The translations under genes and the position numbers were made by a program. A stretch of 64,000 nucleotides of DNA from Eudorina sp. 2006-703-Eu-15. Lineage: Eukaryota > Chlorophyta > Chlorophyceae > Chlamydomonadales > Volvocaceae. Location: positions 248,001 through 312,000 of the forward strand of contig BDSI01000068.1 in NCBI GenBank assembly GCA_003117195.1. Direction: 5' to 3'. The notes beneath the pieces are model-generated. The model saw only the letters and a list, made by a program, of their open reading frames with translations. It made no database searches and had not been told where the DNA came from. Positions 25,401 through 37,167 of this stretch are shown in pieces; within the stretch, counting starts at the first letter, position 1, and the number at the start of each line of letters is the position of its first letter.

Positions 25401-28400
25401 TCCCCGGTGAGACCCAGCCCCCGGAGTTCTCTTCCCACCCATCACCCTGCCAGGCCCCATTTCCGACCCTGTTCGACCCGGCCCTCCCCCAACCCGCTGC
25501 GGCCCTCCCGTCCGGCCCACCTCCGTCCTCCCTCTTACCATGCCCCCGCCCACTCCCAGCCCTCCGCTCCAACCCTCCGTCCCTCCCTCTCCCCCTTTCC
25601 CCTCCTCTCCCCTCCCCTCCCTCCCTCGTCCGCACCTGCGCCAGCTGCACCGCCTGGTCCCACTGGTTGAGCAGCACACAGCAGTCGATGGCCCGCTTCG
25701 TGTCGCCGGCCTTGAGGAAGGCGGTGACGCCCTCGTTGCACAGCCCCACGCTCTGGAACTTCTCGCCGATGTTGGCCAGTAGGGGCGAGCCGTCGGGCAG
25801 CGCGTCCATCAATCGGCCCAGCGCCACAAAGTCCTGGCCAGGGGGTGGGGGCGGAAACGTAAGTGATACGGAATGCAGTTTTGCGGAGAGGTTGAGCAAG
25901 GGACAGAGGTTTCAAGACGGAATGGGTTTCGGGTTTGTAGACGTCAGGGGAGGAGGGGAAGAGGCGCCACAAAGTCCTGGCCCAGGGGGGAGGGAAGGGA
26001 GGCAGGGAGGGACAGAGAGAAGAGGGGCAGACTCGCGGAAGGCGGCGAGACAGCGGCGGGGTGTGTGTGATGACGCGCGGTGCGGCGCTGCTGGGAGGGG
26101 CGATCCGCGTAGGGACGCGCGGGGCCCCAGAGGACCGCAGCCCACAGGACGTCACCCGGCCCCGCCGCCTGATCCGCCCGGGTCGGAAGCACAGACAGAG
26201 CTACACGGACAGAGCTGGACGGAATCTGGGTGCCCTTGGCTGTCGATCAAGCCCCATCCTCCGCCCCCTCTAGCCCCGCCCCGCCCCGCCCCGACAGCGC
26301 AGTCCCACACCGACGGGCCCGCACAGCGCCCCCGTACCTCCAGCGCGTAGAAGCACTCGACCAGCATCTCGCTGTTCTTGGCCTGCGCGTAGTACTGCGC
26401 CGCCTTGCCCCACTTGTGGCGGTCGCTGTAGTACTGCCCGATCTTGTTGTGCGCGTTCAGCAGCTGCGTGTCGTCGCCGCTGGACTCGCGGATGAGCCGC
26501 TCCACCTGGCGACGGGACGGGAGGGAAGAGAGGGAGGGGGGCAGGGAAGGGGGGGAGAGGGCGGTTTTCCAATAAACAACTAGAGAGAGGGGACACGGAT
26601 TTTGTGGACAGCACACACACTGCGATGCCTGCTGGAGAGATGAGATCATGTGTTGGCATCAGTACATAACCGTGTCACGAGGGACATGGCAAGGAGGAAA
26701 GAAGGAAGAGCTCAGTGACTGACAGGGGTGGCGGCCCTGACTGCCACTGAGCAGGAGAGAGCGCCATAGAGCGAGGCTACTCACCAACCTCTCCGGAGCG
26801 CAACTGGCCAGCCTGCAAAGCCCGCCCCAGCGCAAACACTGGACCAAGTCTACGGCCCTCCACTCCCACCTTCCGGCCCCTCCCTCATCTCCCCCTCCCC
26901 CGCGCCCCCACCTTGAACCAGTCCCCCAGCCTCATGCGCATGTCGATGGCCAGGTCAGGGCGGTCCATCCGCATGTACAGCTGCTCCGCCTCGTCGAAGC
27001 GCTTGAAGTACACCGCCACCTGACAGAACCAGCGCATGGGGCGGGGCGGGACAGTAAGGGCAGATTGGAGCCGTGAAAGGCAGGTCAGGCCAGGGCAGGG
27101 CTTATGGGGTAGACCATCCATCCCGGTCACCACCCATGTCGTCACTGCGGGCGATGGCCCGGCAGTGGTGCTGGCGGGTGGTGAAGTAATGGACAGGTCC
27201 CTCCCCACAATGGACAGGTCCCTCCCCACAATGGACAGGTCCCTCCCCACAATGGACAGGTCCCTCCCCACAATGGACATGTCCCTCCCCACAATGGACA
27301 GGTCCCTCCCCACAATGGACAGCTCCCTGGGCACCCCTCCCCAGTGCCCAGGGACCGCGCTTGGCGGAGGTGCAATCCGGTGCGGGGCCCGCCTTCGTCC
27401 TGTGGTGCCTGCCTCCCCCGCCCCATCGTTCCTCCCGGTCCAGCGGCGCCTGCGGCACTGCAACGCCCCTCTGCCCTCCAACCCTCTCGTAGCGTTCCGG
27501 CAGCACCACCTCTCCCACCAGCCACCACCTCCCATTCCGCCCCAGCCCAATCACCTCCACCCTCACCGCTCCCGTACTGCCCCCGCGCCGTAACCCTTTG
27601 CTACGCCGCCGCCGCCGCCGCCCTTCCCTACGCGCCGTAACCCGCACCCCAAGCCCACTCCCCCCCGCCCGCCGATGGTGGCGCGGCTTCTTGGCTTTCG
27701 CTTGCGTTTCCTCCTTTGCCTTTCAGGTACCGGTAACTATCGTTGGTATTTGTCGCCGGGCAGGGTGTGTCTGGGCAGGTTCTTTTACCCCCCGCCCGCC
27801 CACCTCGGCGCGCTGCTTGGCCTTGTCGTCCAGCTTGCCCAGGTGCTTGACGAACTGAATGCCCTGGTAGTCGGCGCAGCGCACAAAGGCCTTGTCGGCG
27901 GTGGTGAAGTCCAGCGCCTCCAGCGCGTGCTCCGCCAGGTTGCGCCACAGCCGCGGGTGGCTGTTGCTGTCCACGAACGCGTACGCGTCGTCCACGCTGG
28001 CGCTCTTGAGCAGCTCGCGGGTGTCCCTGGAGCGCGGTGTGTGCGGGCGCGGGGAGGCGGGCGGGGAGTGGGAGTGTGGGTTTAGGAAAAGAACCACGCC
28101 CGCCCCCCGAGCCTGGGGAGTGTGTGTGTGTGTGTGTGTGTGTAAAAGATAACTGTGCCGGGAGTGTATGTGTGTGTAGAGGATTGGATTCATGGGTTTA
28201 TGGGTAGGGTGATGGGATCTCATCCGCTACCGCACACTCACGGCCACACGGACTGCCGCGCATCCACGTCCACATCCACGTCCACGGCCTGCCGCCCACC
28301 ACGCCCACCACGCCCGCGCCCCACGCGTGCAGCTCACCTGAGGCTGCGCGTCTCGTACATGACCATGAACTCCAGGTCGGGCTGGTCGGGCTGCTGCATG

Positions 28401-31400
28401 ATGTCGTCCAGGAAGGCGGCGGTGATCTCAAGGTCGTGGAAGGAGCAGAGGTAGGCGGAGGAGGTGACGGGCTCCTCGGGGTCCAGCCCGCGGAAGATGT
28501 ACATGCGGGTCTTCTCCATCATGGCGAACAGCTCGGGGTTGTCGTCCGCCCACCGCATGTCCCAGGCGTCCTGCGGATGGAGAGGCGTACGGTAGGGGGG
28601 CCGTGGGGTATTGAGGTGTGTGTGGGGGGGGGAGGGGGACAGGGAGTTGGGGAGTTGGGGGAGGGAGAGGAGGAGACGGCGGGAAGGCGAGGTGGGTGCA
28701 GGGCGGGGCAGGACAGGGGACCGGGTGGGAGGGTGAGTGACCGGGGCAGGGGGGGATATAGGAAATTGGAAGACATATTTATATTGCGCTGCTGCCAGAG
28801 CAAATATCCGACAAAACGAGACTCGACTGTACAAGGATCTCCAGCACAGTGACGAAGTCCACCTTGTGGGCCTTTGTAATGCAACCGTTACAAGGTGGAC
28901 CCGTATGGGCCTTGATAAATAATAACTGAAGTAGTTAACACCGGAGCGAAACAATGCGCCTAACGCCAGGCAGGGGGAACTCTCTAGGGTGCAGGTCCGA
29001 CCCAGCATGGGCCGGTCCCGGGAGCTGCTCCGAATCGGGCACGAACATGGGACATCGTGCTTCGACCGCCGCACCTTGCGCTCAAAGGACAGGTGCTCGC
29101 CCACGGTGTTGGCGCCGCCGCCGGTGGCCTTCGCGGTCAGGTCGAAGAAGGTGAGCACCCCGTTGATGTCGATGATGGACATCTTCGTCAGGTTGCAGTT
29201 CAGGCTCAGCATCTGGGCGAGGAGGGGAGTGAGGTCGGGATTCGTCAGGGTTCGGCAGTCATGGATCAGGCGGGCAGCCCCTTTGACATGCCACGCAGTC
29301 TGCCACGGACAAATAAACACGGCTGTCGCCGATGACCCGCGGGGTCCACTGTAACAGCATCAATGACACTTAAGGAAGCTGGCCCCGGCCTCCCGTCTCC
29401 CCGGGCGCCGACCTGCCCCCGGGGCCGGGGCCCCCTGCGCGCGCACCTGCGGCCGGCACCTCAGCACGTGCTGCGAGTCCAGCGTCAGGTGCGGCAGCGA
29501 GTAGTGGTTGACCACCCCCGACGCGCGGCCGATCATTAGCACCGAGTCGCAGGCGGTGATGCAGGCGATGGGGTCCGTGGTCTGGGTGGTCATGTTGCGG
29601 AACGACTCGGCCGAGCGGTCCGACTGCAGGAGGAGGCGGGGGTGGGGTGGGGCGGGGTGGGGGCATAGGACATTGGTAGACATTTCCAAACTGGGCTGCT
29701 GCGGGGGGAGGAAGGGGGGCGGGAAGAGCCCAAACGTCGTCGCGGGCGGGTCACATAGGGCGCAGGACCGTAGGACTGGTTGCGGACCTCCCCCCCCCCC
29801 CCGGGCATCTCCCTTCCCCACTAACCTAGCCTGGGAACTGCCCCTGCAGCATTTGCCTTGCACTCGTCTGGGCTTTGCCTTCCTTTCCCACCCATGCCCC
29901 TGCCCCCTGTGGTGGTGCTGGTGCTGGTGGGGGCGATGGAGGCGGCATCACGCACCATGGAGGGGTTGGCGTCGTCCACTGAGAACATCTTCTCGCGCAC
30001 GTCCTTGCGCTTCACCGCGTTGATGTCCGTGGACAGGACCTGCGGGGGAGGGGCGGGTGGAGGTAGGAGGTAGGGCGGGATGGCATGGGATGGGATGGGC
30101 GGGGGGCGGAGTGCAGGCAGCGGACGGGTTCCGAAGTCCCTCGCGTTGCGCTTCCTCGAGGTTTCGGCCAAAGGGTGCCCCAAGAGCGCCGCTCCACCCA
30201 CCCACCCACCCACCCACCCACCCACCCACCTTGGAGAAGGACGTGCGGAACTGCCAGACGTAGACCACCTCGTCGTTGGCGGCGATGACGTGGTAGTTGG
30301 TGATGGCCAGGTACTTGGGCTCCACCTGGGGGGAGGGTGCGGGGAGGACGACGGGGGGTTGCTTCGCATTGGTGGCCCGCACAACTAGCGCCGATCTCTG
30401 CAAGGCAAGGAGCTGGCCAAGATCGGGCAGCACCACGATCGTCGTGTAAGGCGGGGGGAGGGGAGACAGGTGGAACGCACGCCACGAAAGGGCCATATGG
30501 TGGGGCTCTACACAAAGATCCGCCAGAGGGCTGGCGCGGTGAAGTGCGGTGCGCTGCGGTGGATGCGGTGGGAGCGAGTCAACGGAGCTGCACATGCTGT
30601 AGGGCCTGATGGCAAGCCCACCTGCCAGCGCGTGCGTGCATGCGTGTATGCGCTGGCTCGGGGCTCCTCTGGCTTGCGAGAACCCGCACCGCGCCGGGAG
30701 CAACCCGCACAATGCTCGGAGGCGGGGTATAGGAAACGGGTAGACATTTTGAAGCTGCGCTGCCGTCGGAGGATGGGGACAGAGGGGTCGCTGTCTTGGG
30801 CATCACAAAAAGGGGGGCACCCCACACGCGCCCTCACGCCCGCTCCCCCCTTCCTCGAGGGCCCCGCGTGCGGGCCCTCGGCCACAGCCCGCAGCCCGCA
30901 CCCTCACCTCGATGTACTTGGAGTCCACGGGCGAGCCGATGGCGTTACACAGAATGAGGATGTGCTCGCCCTGGTTCTCGCCCTGCGGGGACGGACCCAG
31001 GAGTAGTGCAGGCGGAGCACGGTCACTGCTGCCGCTGCTGCTGTACACGATGCATACACGCCGCGCTGCGGCTGGGATGCGGTCATCCGGCGACCGAAAT
31101 GGCCCGGTCCGGTCCGGTTCCGGTCCGGTCAGATCAGGTCCGATCCGGTCAAACCCGCCCATGAGGGCCAACGGCCCCCCTGGATCAGCTCAGCAGCACA
31201 GCAGGTGTTCGTGACCGGATTATCGCGCTCGCGGCGCATAGGTACTACGGCAGTCCATTGACTCTGCTGCGGACGGCGCCTCAACCCCTCCACCCCCGAC
31301 CCCCCAGCTGGCCGCGCCGCGCATCGGGTCCCCCGACCAGACCAACGGCCTGCCAGAAACCTTACACAACTCGCATGACAGTAACGGCAGGCCTGAATCC

Positions 31401-34400
31401 TGAAGCATTAAGTAACGCCTGGCGCAGCCGCCCGACCGCCCGGGCCCCCCGCGTCCCCGCACCTTGGTCGCCAGCACGCAGAAGTCCCCAAAGGCCTGGA
31501 TGGCCACCAGCTTGCGCACGTACTTGGGGTACTTGTCGTTGTTCTTGGTGTCCCAGAACATGACGCAGTGCTCCGAGCGGTCCGGCCGGTTGAAGGCGTA
31601 CACCAGCGTGTTGCAGAAGTAGCCCCACTTGTAGTCGGGGCGCACCTGGCAGGGGCAAGGGAAGCGAAGAGGGTGGTGGTGGCGGTGTCGTGGTGGTGGG
31701 GTGAAGGACGTTCGCAGACGTATTGACGCTGCGCTGCGGTGGCGGGGTTTCGCCGATGGGGCACTGGGAATGCCATCTCCGGAGGTTTGAAGGGAGGGCA
31801 GGCAGCGCGAGGGACTGCAGGGGCCCGTAGTTCAGCGCCACGCTCAAGCGAGGGAGCGGGCGGTCGGGTGTATAGATGCTGCGGTGTCGGTCGAGCCACC
31901 CAGCATCCTCCGTGAGGAGGACCATGCAGGCAGCATCCTCGGGCGTCGGCCAAGCGCCCGAGCGCGCGCGCCAAAACCCGCACTCCAAGCGCGCGCTGGT
32001 CCCCTCCGCGGCCGCTCCCCGACTGGATGGGGCGGGCAGGGCGCCTCCAGCTCGATCCCTCCCGCCGTTGTTACCACATGTACATCCGCGCCGCGCCCCT
32101 GGCGACTGCCGGTCTTGCATCCCTGAACCGGACGGCCCCCTTCCCTGCCCCGTCCCGTTTCCTCGCCCTCCCGCCCCTTCCCCAGTCCCAGCCCCGAACC
32201 CTGTCAAACCCCTCCCCCTGGCAAGAATCGGGCCCCTTTCTTGGAACCCCTTCCAGTTATATGTGGACTTGTGGAGTGACGGACATCACCCGGCCGCCCC
32301 GCACCCTCTCCCCTTCCCCCGCGTACGTTTGCGAAGTAGACGTAGCTGTCCACCGCCAGCGCCAGGCGCAGCCCGTTGCCCTCCCAGGAGATGCCCGAGA
32401 TGCCGCCGCCCGGGACGCGCAGCGTGCGAAGGTGCTCGCCTGCCAGGCGAAAGATGGTTTTTTTGAGGGAGCAACCGCAGGGGGGGGCAGGGGGAATCGG
32501 GACGAGGCGCCCAGCCACGGCAGCACGGGACGAGGAATCCGCCCACATCCAGCAAAACAGCGAGACAGCGGCAGGATGCCCGTGCGTGTGTCAGCGGCAG
32601 GAAACGAATCGTCTGAGGACGTGGTAATAGCAGAGACCATGGCTAAGCGGTAAAGCTGTCCGAAACGTTTTCCGGGGGTGGTGAAGGGCAGCGGTCGTAG
32701 GGATACGACCAGAACCCCGATAACCGACAATCGTCCGCCCCTTAGCGGCCGCATGGCCGCAAGGGCACCATGCTTTGCGGGGCGCCGAACGCATCGGGTC
32801 GCGGAAGGGCAGCCTGCTGTGCCCCCGAGCCCCAACCCAGGCATCTTCCCCCCGACATGCCCATCCGGGCCGCTCCGCCGGTCGCAGCCCGTCCAAGGTC
32901 CAACCCCTCTCACCGTTGTGGTTGTAGAACTGCACCATCCACAGCTCACGGCCGTCGGCCACCGCGCTGCTCATCTGGAAGCCCGCCACCGCCAGGATCT
33001 GTCGCGGGGCGGGGAACAAGGGGGGCCCACGGGACGCCTAGGTGCTTCCTCTGTTGATTCCTCTGTTGATTCCTCGAACACCCGAGGATGGGTCAGGAGT
33101 GCAAAGCTGGTACGTAGCACACGAGCCAGCCATGTTCAATTCACGCTACTGGCAGTTTTATTTAAGCACGCAAGCGAGGAACCCCACGCTGACTTGGCCC
33201 TGCTCCGCGTTTTGTCAGCACCGTGTTTTGTCAGCACCGTGTTTTGTCAGCACCGTGTTTTGTCAGCACCGCGTTTTGTAAGCACTGACTCGCTTGCCAA
33301 GGGTCAGCCCCTTTCATCCCGCGCCGGGTCTGTCCTCGTGACGCTGTCACAGGCCCATGTCGGCCCCATCAGTTGACCAGAGCCACGTGCGAACCAGTCG
33401 AGTCACGCGCGAGGGGTGGGACCCCACCCAAGCCACGTGCAACCACCCACCGTGCCGTTCATGTTCCACTTGACCTTGACGGGCTTGATGCCCGTGTCGA
33501 TGCACACCGCGTTGTCGTCCGACTCGTACCGCATCAGCTGAGGGCCGCGGCGCAGCGAACGGGAGGGCGGGAGGCGCGTCGGTGGGCCGCGGCGAACGGA
33601 CGGACCGACGGACGGTGCATGGCAGGCAGGTTTGGCCGCCCGGGTGCCGAGTGCGGCGCGCGGACACCAACACTGGGTGGGTTCCGTCCACTGGGTGGGT
33701 TCCGTCCACTGGGTGGGTTCCGTCCACTGGGTGGGTTCTGTGCGTATAGGTTCAGGTTTGGGAGTGCGAGCACCCCCGCTGTGCTGTGTCTCAGCCACTG
33801 TCAGGGCATTGTCGAGGCCCGCCGGCTTACATCCAGGCTGCCGCCCGCCCCGTCCGATAGGCCAGACCGCAAACCACGAGAGCAGCCCATCTTAAGAAGA
33901 GCGATGTAACGGCCGTGGCCATTGCCGCACGTAGCGTTTATCGCGTTAGCCGCCAAGGAATCCGTGAAGCGCCCAGACGCCATGGGGACGGACCGCACTT
34001 GTTCCCGTGACAAGAAACCCAATGCGCGTGTCCCGCCACGCCTGTTTCCCGCTACCCGCGGCGCGTGCGCCGCCCGCTCAACTCCCATGCGCGAGCTCCC
34101 ACCTGCATGCGGCCGTTGTCCAGGCAAATCGCCAGCACCGGGCAGTTGGGCTCCGCATACCCCTCCACACCGTCGTACCACTCCACGCCGATGATCTTGG
34201 AGGCGCCTGCCGTGCGGGGACGGGGTCAGGTTCTCAGGGACGGGGCAGACACGCCAGCGGTCGATCACAACCACGCCAGGTACGCAAATCGAGGGACGGA
34301 ACGGCGGCTTCACAGCGGCAGACGCCCCTGGCGCCCCACCCAAGGGATAGCAAGCTAGGGGCCGTTAGGGGCCGTGTGATACCGGGCCCTTGATCACTTG

Positions 34401-36871
34401 CGATCGAACGGCCTAGAGCACCAGGCCCCCCGACCCCTTTGCTTTGACTCCTTCGACTCCAGCACTCGTTGGCGGGTGCTGTCGGACCCGCGTTTCACGC
34501 TCCAGGGGTCCAGCGCTATCCCCTATCGGTGTCTCAGGCCGCTATGACGCTGGGCTGCCCGCTGCGCACACCAACGGTGGTCATCCTCTGCCGACAGGGC
34601 GTTACCCTTGATACCATCCCCCAGCTCCCAACCCAATACGGCCATGTTGCCTGTTCCCCGCGCCCGTGCTCAACTCCCGTTGTGCCCCAGCCACGCCTTC
34701 CTGACGTGTCACACCCCTGCAGCTACACCACAACCTCCAGACCATGAGGGCATCCCGGCCGTGTCGACATGACCTGTCATTGGCCCACGATCCCGAGCCC
34801 CCTCGTTGTCGACTCCGGGAGCGGCGCCCGCCGCAGCCTGACTCGGCAACACCCCCCACATTCCACCTCTGCCCTGCCGCACCCGCGTATCCTTCATTGC
34901 AGTACAGCGGCACCTTCGCCACGCCGTTGCCATTGCCGTCGTACACGTGGCAGTCGCCCTGCGGCGTGGCGAACAGCAGCAGGCGGCCGTCCGGCGACCA
35001 CTCCACCAGCGCCAGCTCCATGCCCAGCTCCTGTGAGGGGTCCGGCCGGGCGCCAGGGAGGGGCGGCAGACGGGTTTCGCAAGAAACCCACCCGAACCAG
35101 ATGTGCGGGGCGGCAGATATGCGTCTGTGTGCGCGCTGCGGGTTCTGTGTGTTGGTAGGGAGGCATGGCCGGCGTGCGTGGTATGCCACGGGCATAACAG
35201 TGCCCAACAGCTGCCAGGACGCGTACATCGTGTGCCCGATGCCCGACCCGTAGAGTAATAGAAAGGCTACAGTGTCGGAAGAACGCTGTCGATTTGGCGC
35301 GCTTTCGGGCGCGTTTCTTCCGGAAGACTACCAGCTGGAGGCGGTCTGCTGCCTTGGCCGTACGGATTCACCCCGCAATGCTGTGCGTGCGTGAGTGCGA
35401 ATCTGTGTGAATCTTTGAATCCTTACCATGGATATGTAACCTGGGCCGCACGGATTCACCCCGCAATGCTGTGCGTGCGCGGGTGCGAATCTGTGTGAAT
35501 CTTTGAATCCTTACGATCGATATGTAACCTGGGCCGCACGGATTCACCCCGCAATGCTGTGCGTGCGCGGGTGCGAATCTGTGCGAATCTTTGAATCCTT
35601 ACAATCGATATGTAACCTGGGCCGCACGGATTCACCCCGCAATGCTGTGCGTGCGCGGGTGCGAATCTGTGCGAATCTTTGAATCCTTACAATCGATATG
35701 TAACATGTAAAGATTCACCTGCGGCATAGCAGAACCCCTTCCCTCCTTGAGTACGTCTGGCCGGGATCGATCCTCGGTTTGGTTTCTTAACCTCCTCTCC
35801 TCCCTGTCGGTGAGGCCCCCGCCGACGTAGCCCCACCGACGAGCTGCTGCCACGACGCTCGCCGGTGCCTCACCTTGCCCCACAGGCGGTTGCCGTCCAC
35901 GGAGCCGACAATGACCGCACCATCCTCGTAGATTATGCAAATCTTCTCCCCGTTAGCCGTCCACTTCATGTCCTTCACGACGGATTTGTTCCTGGGAGGT
36001 GCACGCGTAGAACCCAGAAAGGGAAGAAGGACATTTTGGGGGGGAACAGCAGCGGTCTCCCGAGGCTGACATGGCCACGTCCGTGCCAGACGACGGCAAT
36101 GTCTGATACGGTTGCACCAGTCTGCACGGGTGCGCGTTCAGATTTCACCCGTGCAGATGGAACCTCCTCCACGTGCCAGGCGGGCATCGTGGTCGAGCCA
36201 TTGTGTCTTCGTTTAGCATGTTGAACAGGTGCACATACCAAGATGGGAGAAGGTGTGTGCGGTATCGTGGGCAGGAGTAGGACAGGGAGGGGAGCGCATG
36301 TGTCGGTCAACATCAGCGTAGAAACCCAGTTCTTGGTCGGCCCCCTAACCGAGCCCCCTCCCTCCCCCACCTGTTGTTGATCATCTCCTCGAACCACATG
36401 CCTTTGTGAAGCATCCACACAATGATAAGGCCGAACTCATCGCTGGTGGTGAGCTTCTGGAAAGCGTTGTTCCAGCACACGCACATCACCGAGCCGTTGT
36501 GCCCCTCGAGGGTCTGGTTCAGGGAGAGGTTGCCGCCCGGCGGCCCTCCCTCCTTCTTTCCTTTCACATCTTTGCTAGTTGTGCCGTCAAGACGGAGAAC
36601 CTATAACAGGGAGGCACGTCCGAGATGGGGCCAAGAACAGGCGCAGGACGGGACTTCGAAGTCCACATGCTAACACTCACCTTCAGCAAGCCAGTTTCTC
36701 CACCGCATGCAATCCAGCCCTGGTCTGTATTCCAAGATATACAACGAAGCTTTACATTGTTCGGGATGGCAATCTTCTTGCTGCGCAAGAATAAGAGACG
36801 CGGGTAAGCAGATGTAGACCGCTAATAAATCCAGGGTTGAAGATGCACACGAACCTAAGGTATATGAACAT
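22482..36871 (-). CDS. IFT121: IFT121/WDR35, intraflagellar transport complex A subunit
   Basis: The protein works in IFT-A, the ciliary retrograde-transport and membrane-cargo complex. It matches remembered animal WDR35 end to end: [80 protein letters not shown]. The 26 exons are 36855-36871, 36681-36780, 36371-36600, 35874-35991, 34883-35030, 34103-34206, 33451-33537, 32914-32998, 32327-32439, 31463-31645, 30908-30982, 30230-30325, 29956-30039, 29447-29623, 29075-29212, 28338-28570, 27804-28026, 26912-27019, 26338-26505, 25636-25833, 25098-25166, 24650-24715, 24234-24440, 23685-23936, 23079-23285 and 22482-22700. They give 1234 residues with consistent phase. N-terminal WD repeats (about 1-660) precede a TPR-like helical region and a terminal zinc knuckle (Cys 1179, 1182, 1197, 1200). 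The start is MFIYLS in a 17-base exon. One intron uses a GC donor. Confidence 0.95.
23571..23613 (-). repeat. Intronic motif, copy 1 (sense, near donor)
   Basis: On the minus strand it reads GGGGTATAGGAAAATGGTAG then ACACATTCAAACTGCGG. It lies in IFT121 intron 24 about 72 bp from the donor and in the same orientation as the gene. Confidence 0.75.
23684..23685 (-). other. GC-AG intron donor in IFT121
   Basis: Exon 24 must end at AAG (Cys-Ser-Lys, matching the family) and exon 25 starts GCGTTCATCAAG. The only donor that keeps the frame is AAG|GCGAGT, a GC-type donor with otherwise good consensus. The other introns of the gene use GT. Confidence 0.8.
27184..27330 (+). repeat. 21-bp minisatellite in IFT121 intron 17
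   Basis: Seven units of ATGGACAGGTCCCTCCCCAC(A) lie head-to-tail, one of them with an ACATG variant. The frame-preserving period produces spurious open frames on both strands. Confidence 0.9.
28751..28803 (+). repeat. Intronic motif, copy 2 (antisense to IFT121)
   Basis: It reads GGGATATAGGAAATTGGAAG then ACATATTTATATTGCGCTGC and TGCCAGAGCAA. It sits in IFT121 intron 15, opposite to the gene, with a G-rich strand filling the 180 bp between it and the acceptor. Confidence 0.8.
28856..28902. repeat. Inverted pair of the GTCCACCTTGTAACGGTTAC word
   Basis: GTCCACCTTGTGGGC is followed about 10 bases later by GCAACCGTTACAAGGTGGAC, the reverse complement of the word at 15960 and 19730. Together they form a small imperfect hairpin inside IFT121 intron 15. 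Confidence 0.6.
29311..29356 (+). repeat. Dispersed repeat end in IFT121 intron 14
   Basis: It contains ACGGCTGTCGCCGATGACCC then GCGGGGTCCACTGTAAC, the same family as 2069-2133 and 20991-21041. It lies antisense to IFT121 within the intron. Confidence 0.6.
29661..29704 (+). repeat. Intronic motif, copy 3 (antisense to IFT121)
   Basis: It reads GGCATAGGACATTGGTAGAC then ATTTCCAAACTGGGCTGCTG. It begins 38 bp from the acceptor of IFT121 intron 13, separated from it only by G-rich plus-strand sequence, which is a pyrimidine tract in the transcript. Confidence 0.75.
30190..30230 (+). repeat. (CCCA)n at the exon 12 donor of IFT121
   Basis: About nine CCCA units sit directly on the donor side of exon 12, so in the transcript the intron starts GTGGGTGGGTGGG. 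Ambiguous alignment of the repeat could shift the apparent splice site, but the family match fixes it at 30230. Confidence 0.8.
30723..30766 (+). repeat. Intronic motif, copy 4 (antisense to IFT121)
   Basis: It reads CGGGGTATAGGAAACGGGTA then GACATTTTGAAGCTGCGCTG. It lies in IFT121 intron 11, about 400 bp from the acceptor and 140 bp from the donor, so it does not follow the position rule of most other copies. Confidence 0.75.
31700..31742 (+). repeat. Intronic motif, copy 5 (antisense to IFT121, diverged)
   Basis: It reads GTGAAGGACGTTCGCAGACG then TATTGACGCTGCGCTGCGG. It begins about 55 bp from the acceptor of IFT121 intron 9. It is the most diverged of the accepted copies. Confidence 0.6.
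33205..33285 (+). repeat. 16-bp minisatellite in IFT121 intron 7
   Basis: About five copies of GTTTTGTCAGCACCGT occur in tandem, the last with a CGCG variant. Confidence 0.85.
33670..33742 (+). repeat. 18-bp minisatellite in IFT121 intron 6
   Basis: Four copies of CACTGGGTGGGTTCCGTC occur in tandem within the intron between exons 6 and 7. Confidence 0.85.
35255..35705 (+). repeat. Dispersed element with internal 88-bp tandem amplification
   Basis: The left part (35255-35400) matches 4370-4515. The right part is a block repeated with period 88; units begin at 35433, 35521, 35609 and 35697 with TATGTAACCTGGGCCGCACG. It includes CAATGCTGTGCGTGCGCGGG from the element end. It lies in IFT121 intron 4. 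The copy at 4370 has no amplification. Confidence 0.8.
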
Positions 36872-37167
36872 GGTTGCTCAACAACTCGTTCCGAGCGTCC
36901 GTGTACAAGGAAGTTCACTGGAGCCCAGGCGTCAGAGTCAACATTCTTTGCTAAACAAGCTCTACTTGAACATTTCCATCCTACTTGTTACTTTGTCTGC
37001 TGATCTGTTTACTGAAACTGCCTCTCATTTCCGGCAGCAGCGGGTACGGCTTCCGCAATGAAAACTTTTGCGAAGGACATTCAACCAATGATTTACAGGC
37101 CGGTTGAGTTTTCATAACGATTTGTGCACGGAACCCTGTTATTTCAATAGGTACTAACGGCAAAAAT
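36872..37167. promoter_or_regulatory. Shared bidirectional promoter region of IFT121 and NAA25
   Basis: Only 296 bp separate the start codons of two divergent genes. The stretch is less GC-rich than its surroundings, contains AACCAATG (about 37083-37090), a CCAAT-type word, and has no clear TATA box. Both 5' untranslated regions must fit here unless untranslated exons extend into the opposite gene. Confidence 0.7.

Noticed and set aside
25895..25950. Possible further copy of the intronic motif in IFT121 intron 19
   Set aside because: Only GTAGACGTC and scattered bases match; too diverged to count. The same applies to 38466-38496 in NAA25 intron 3.
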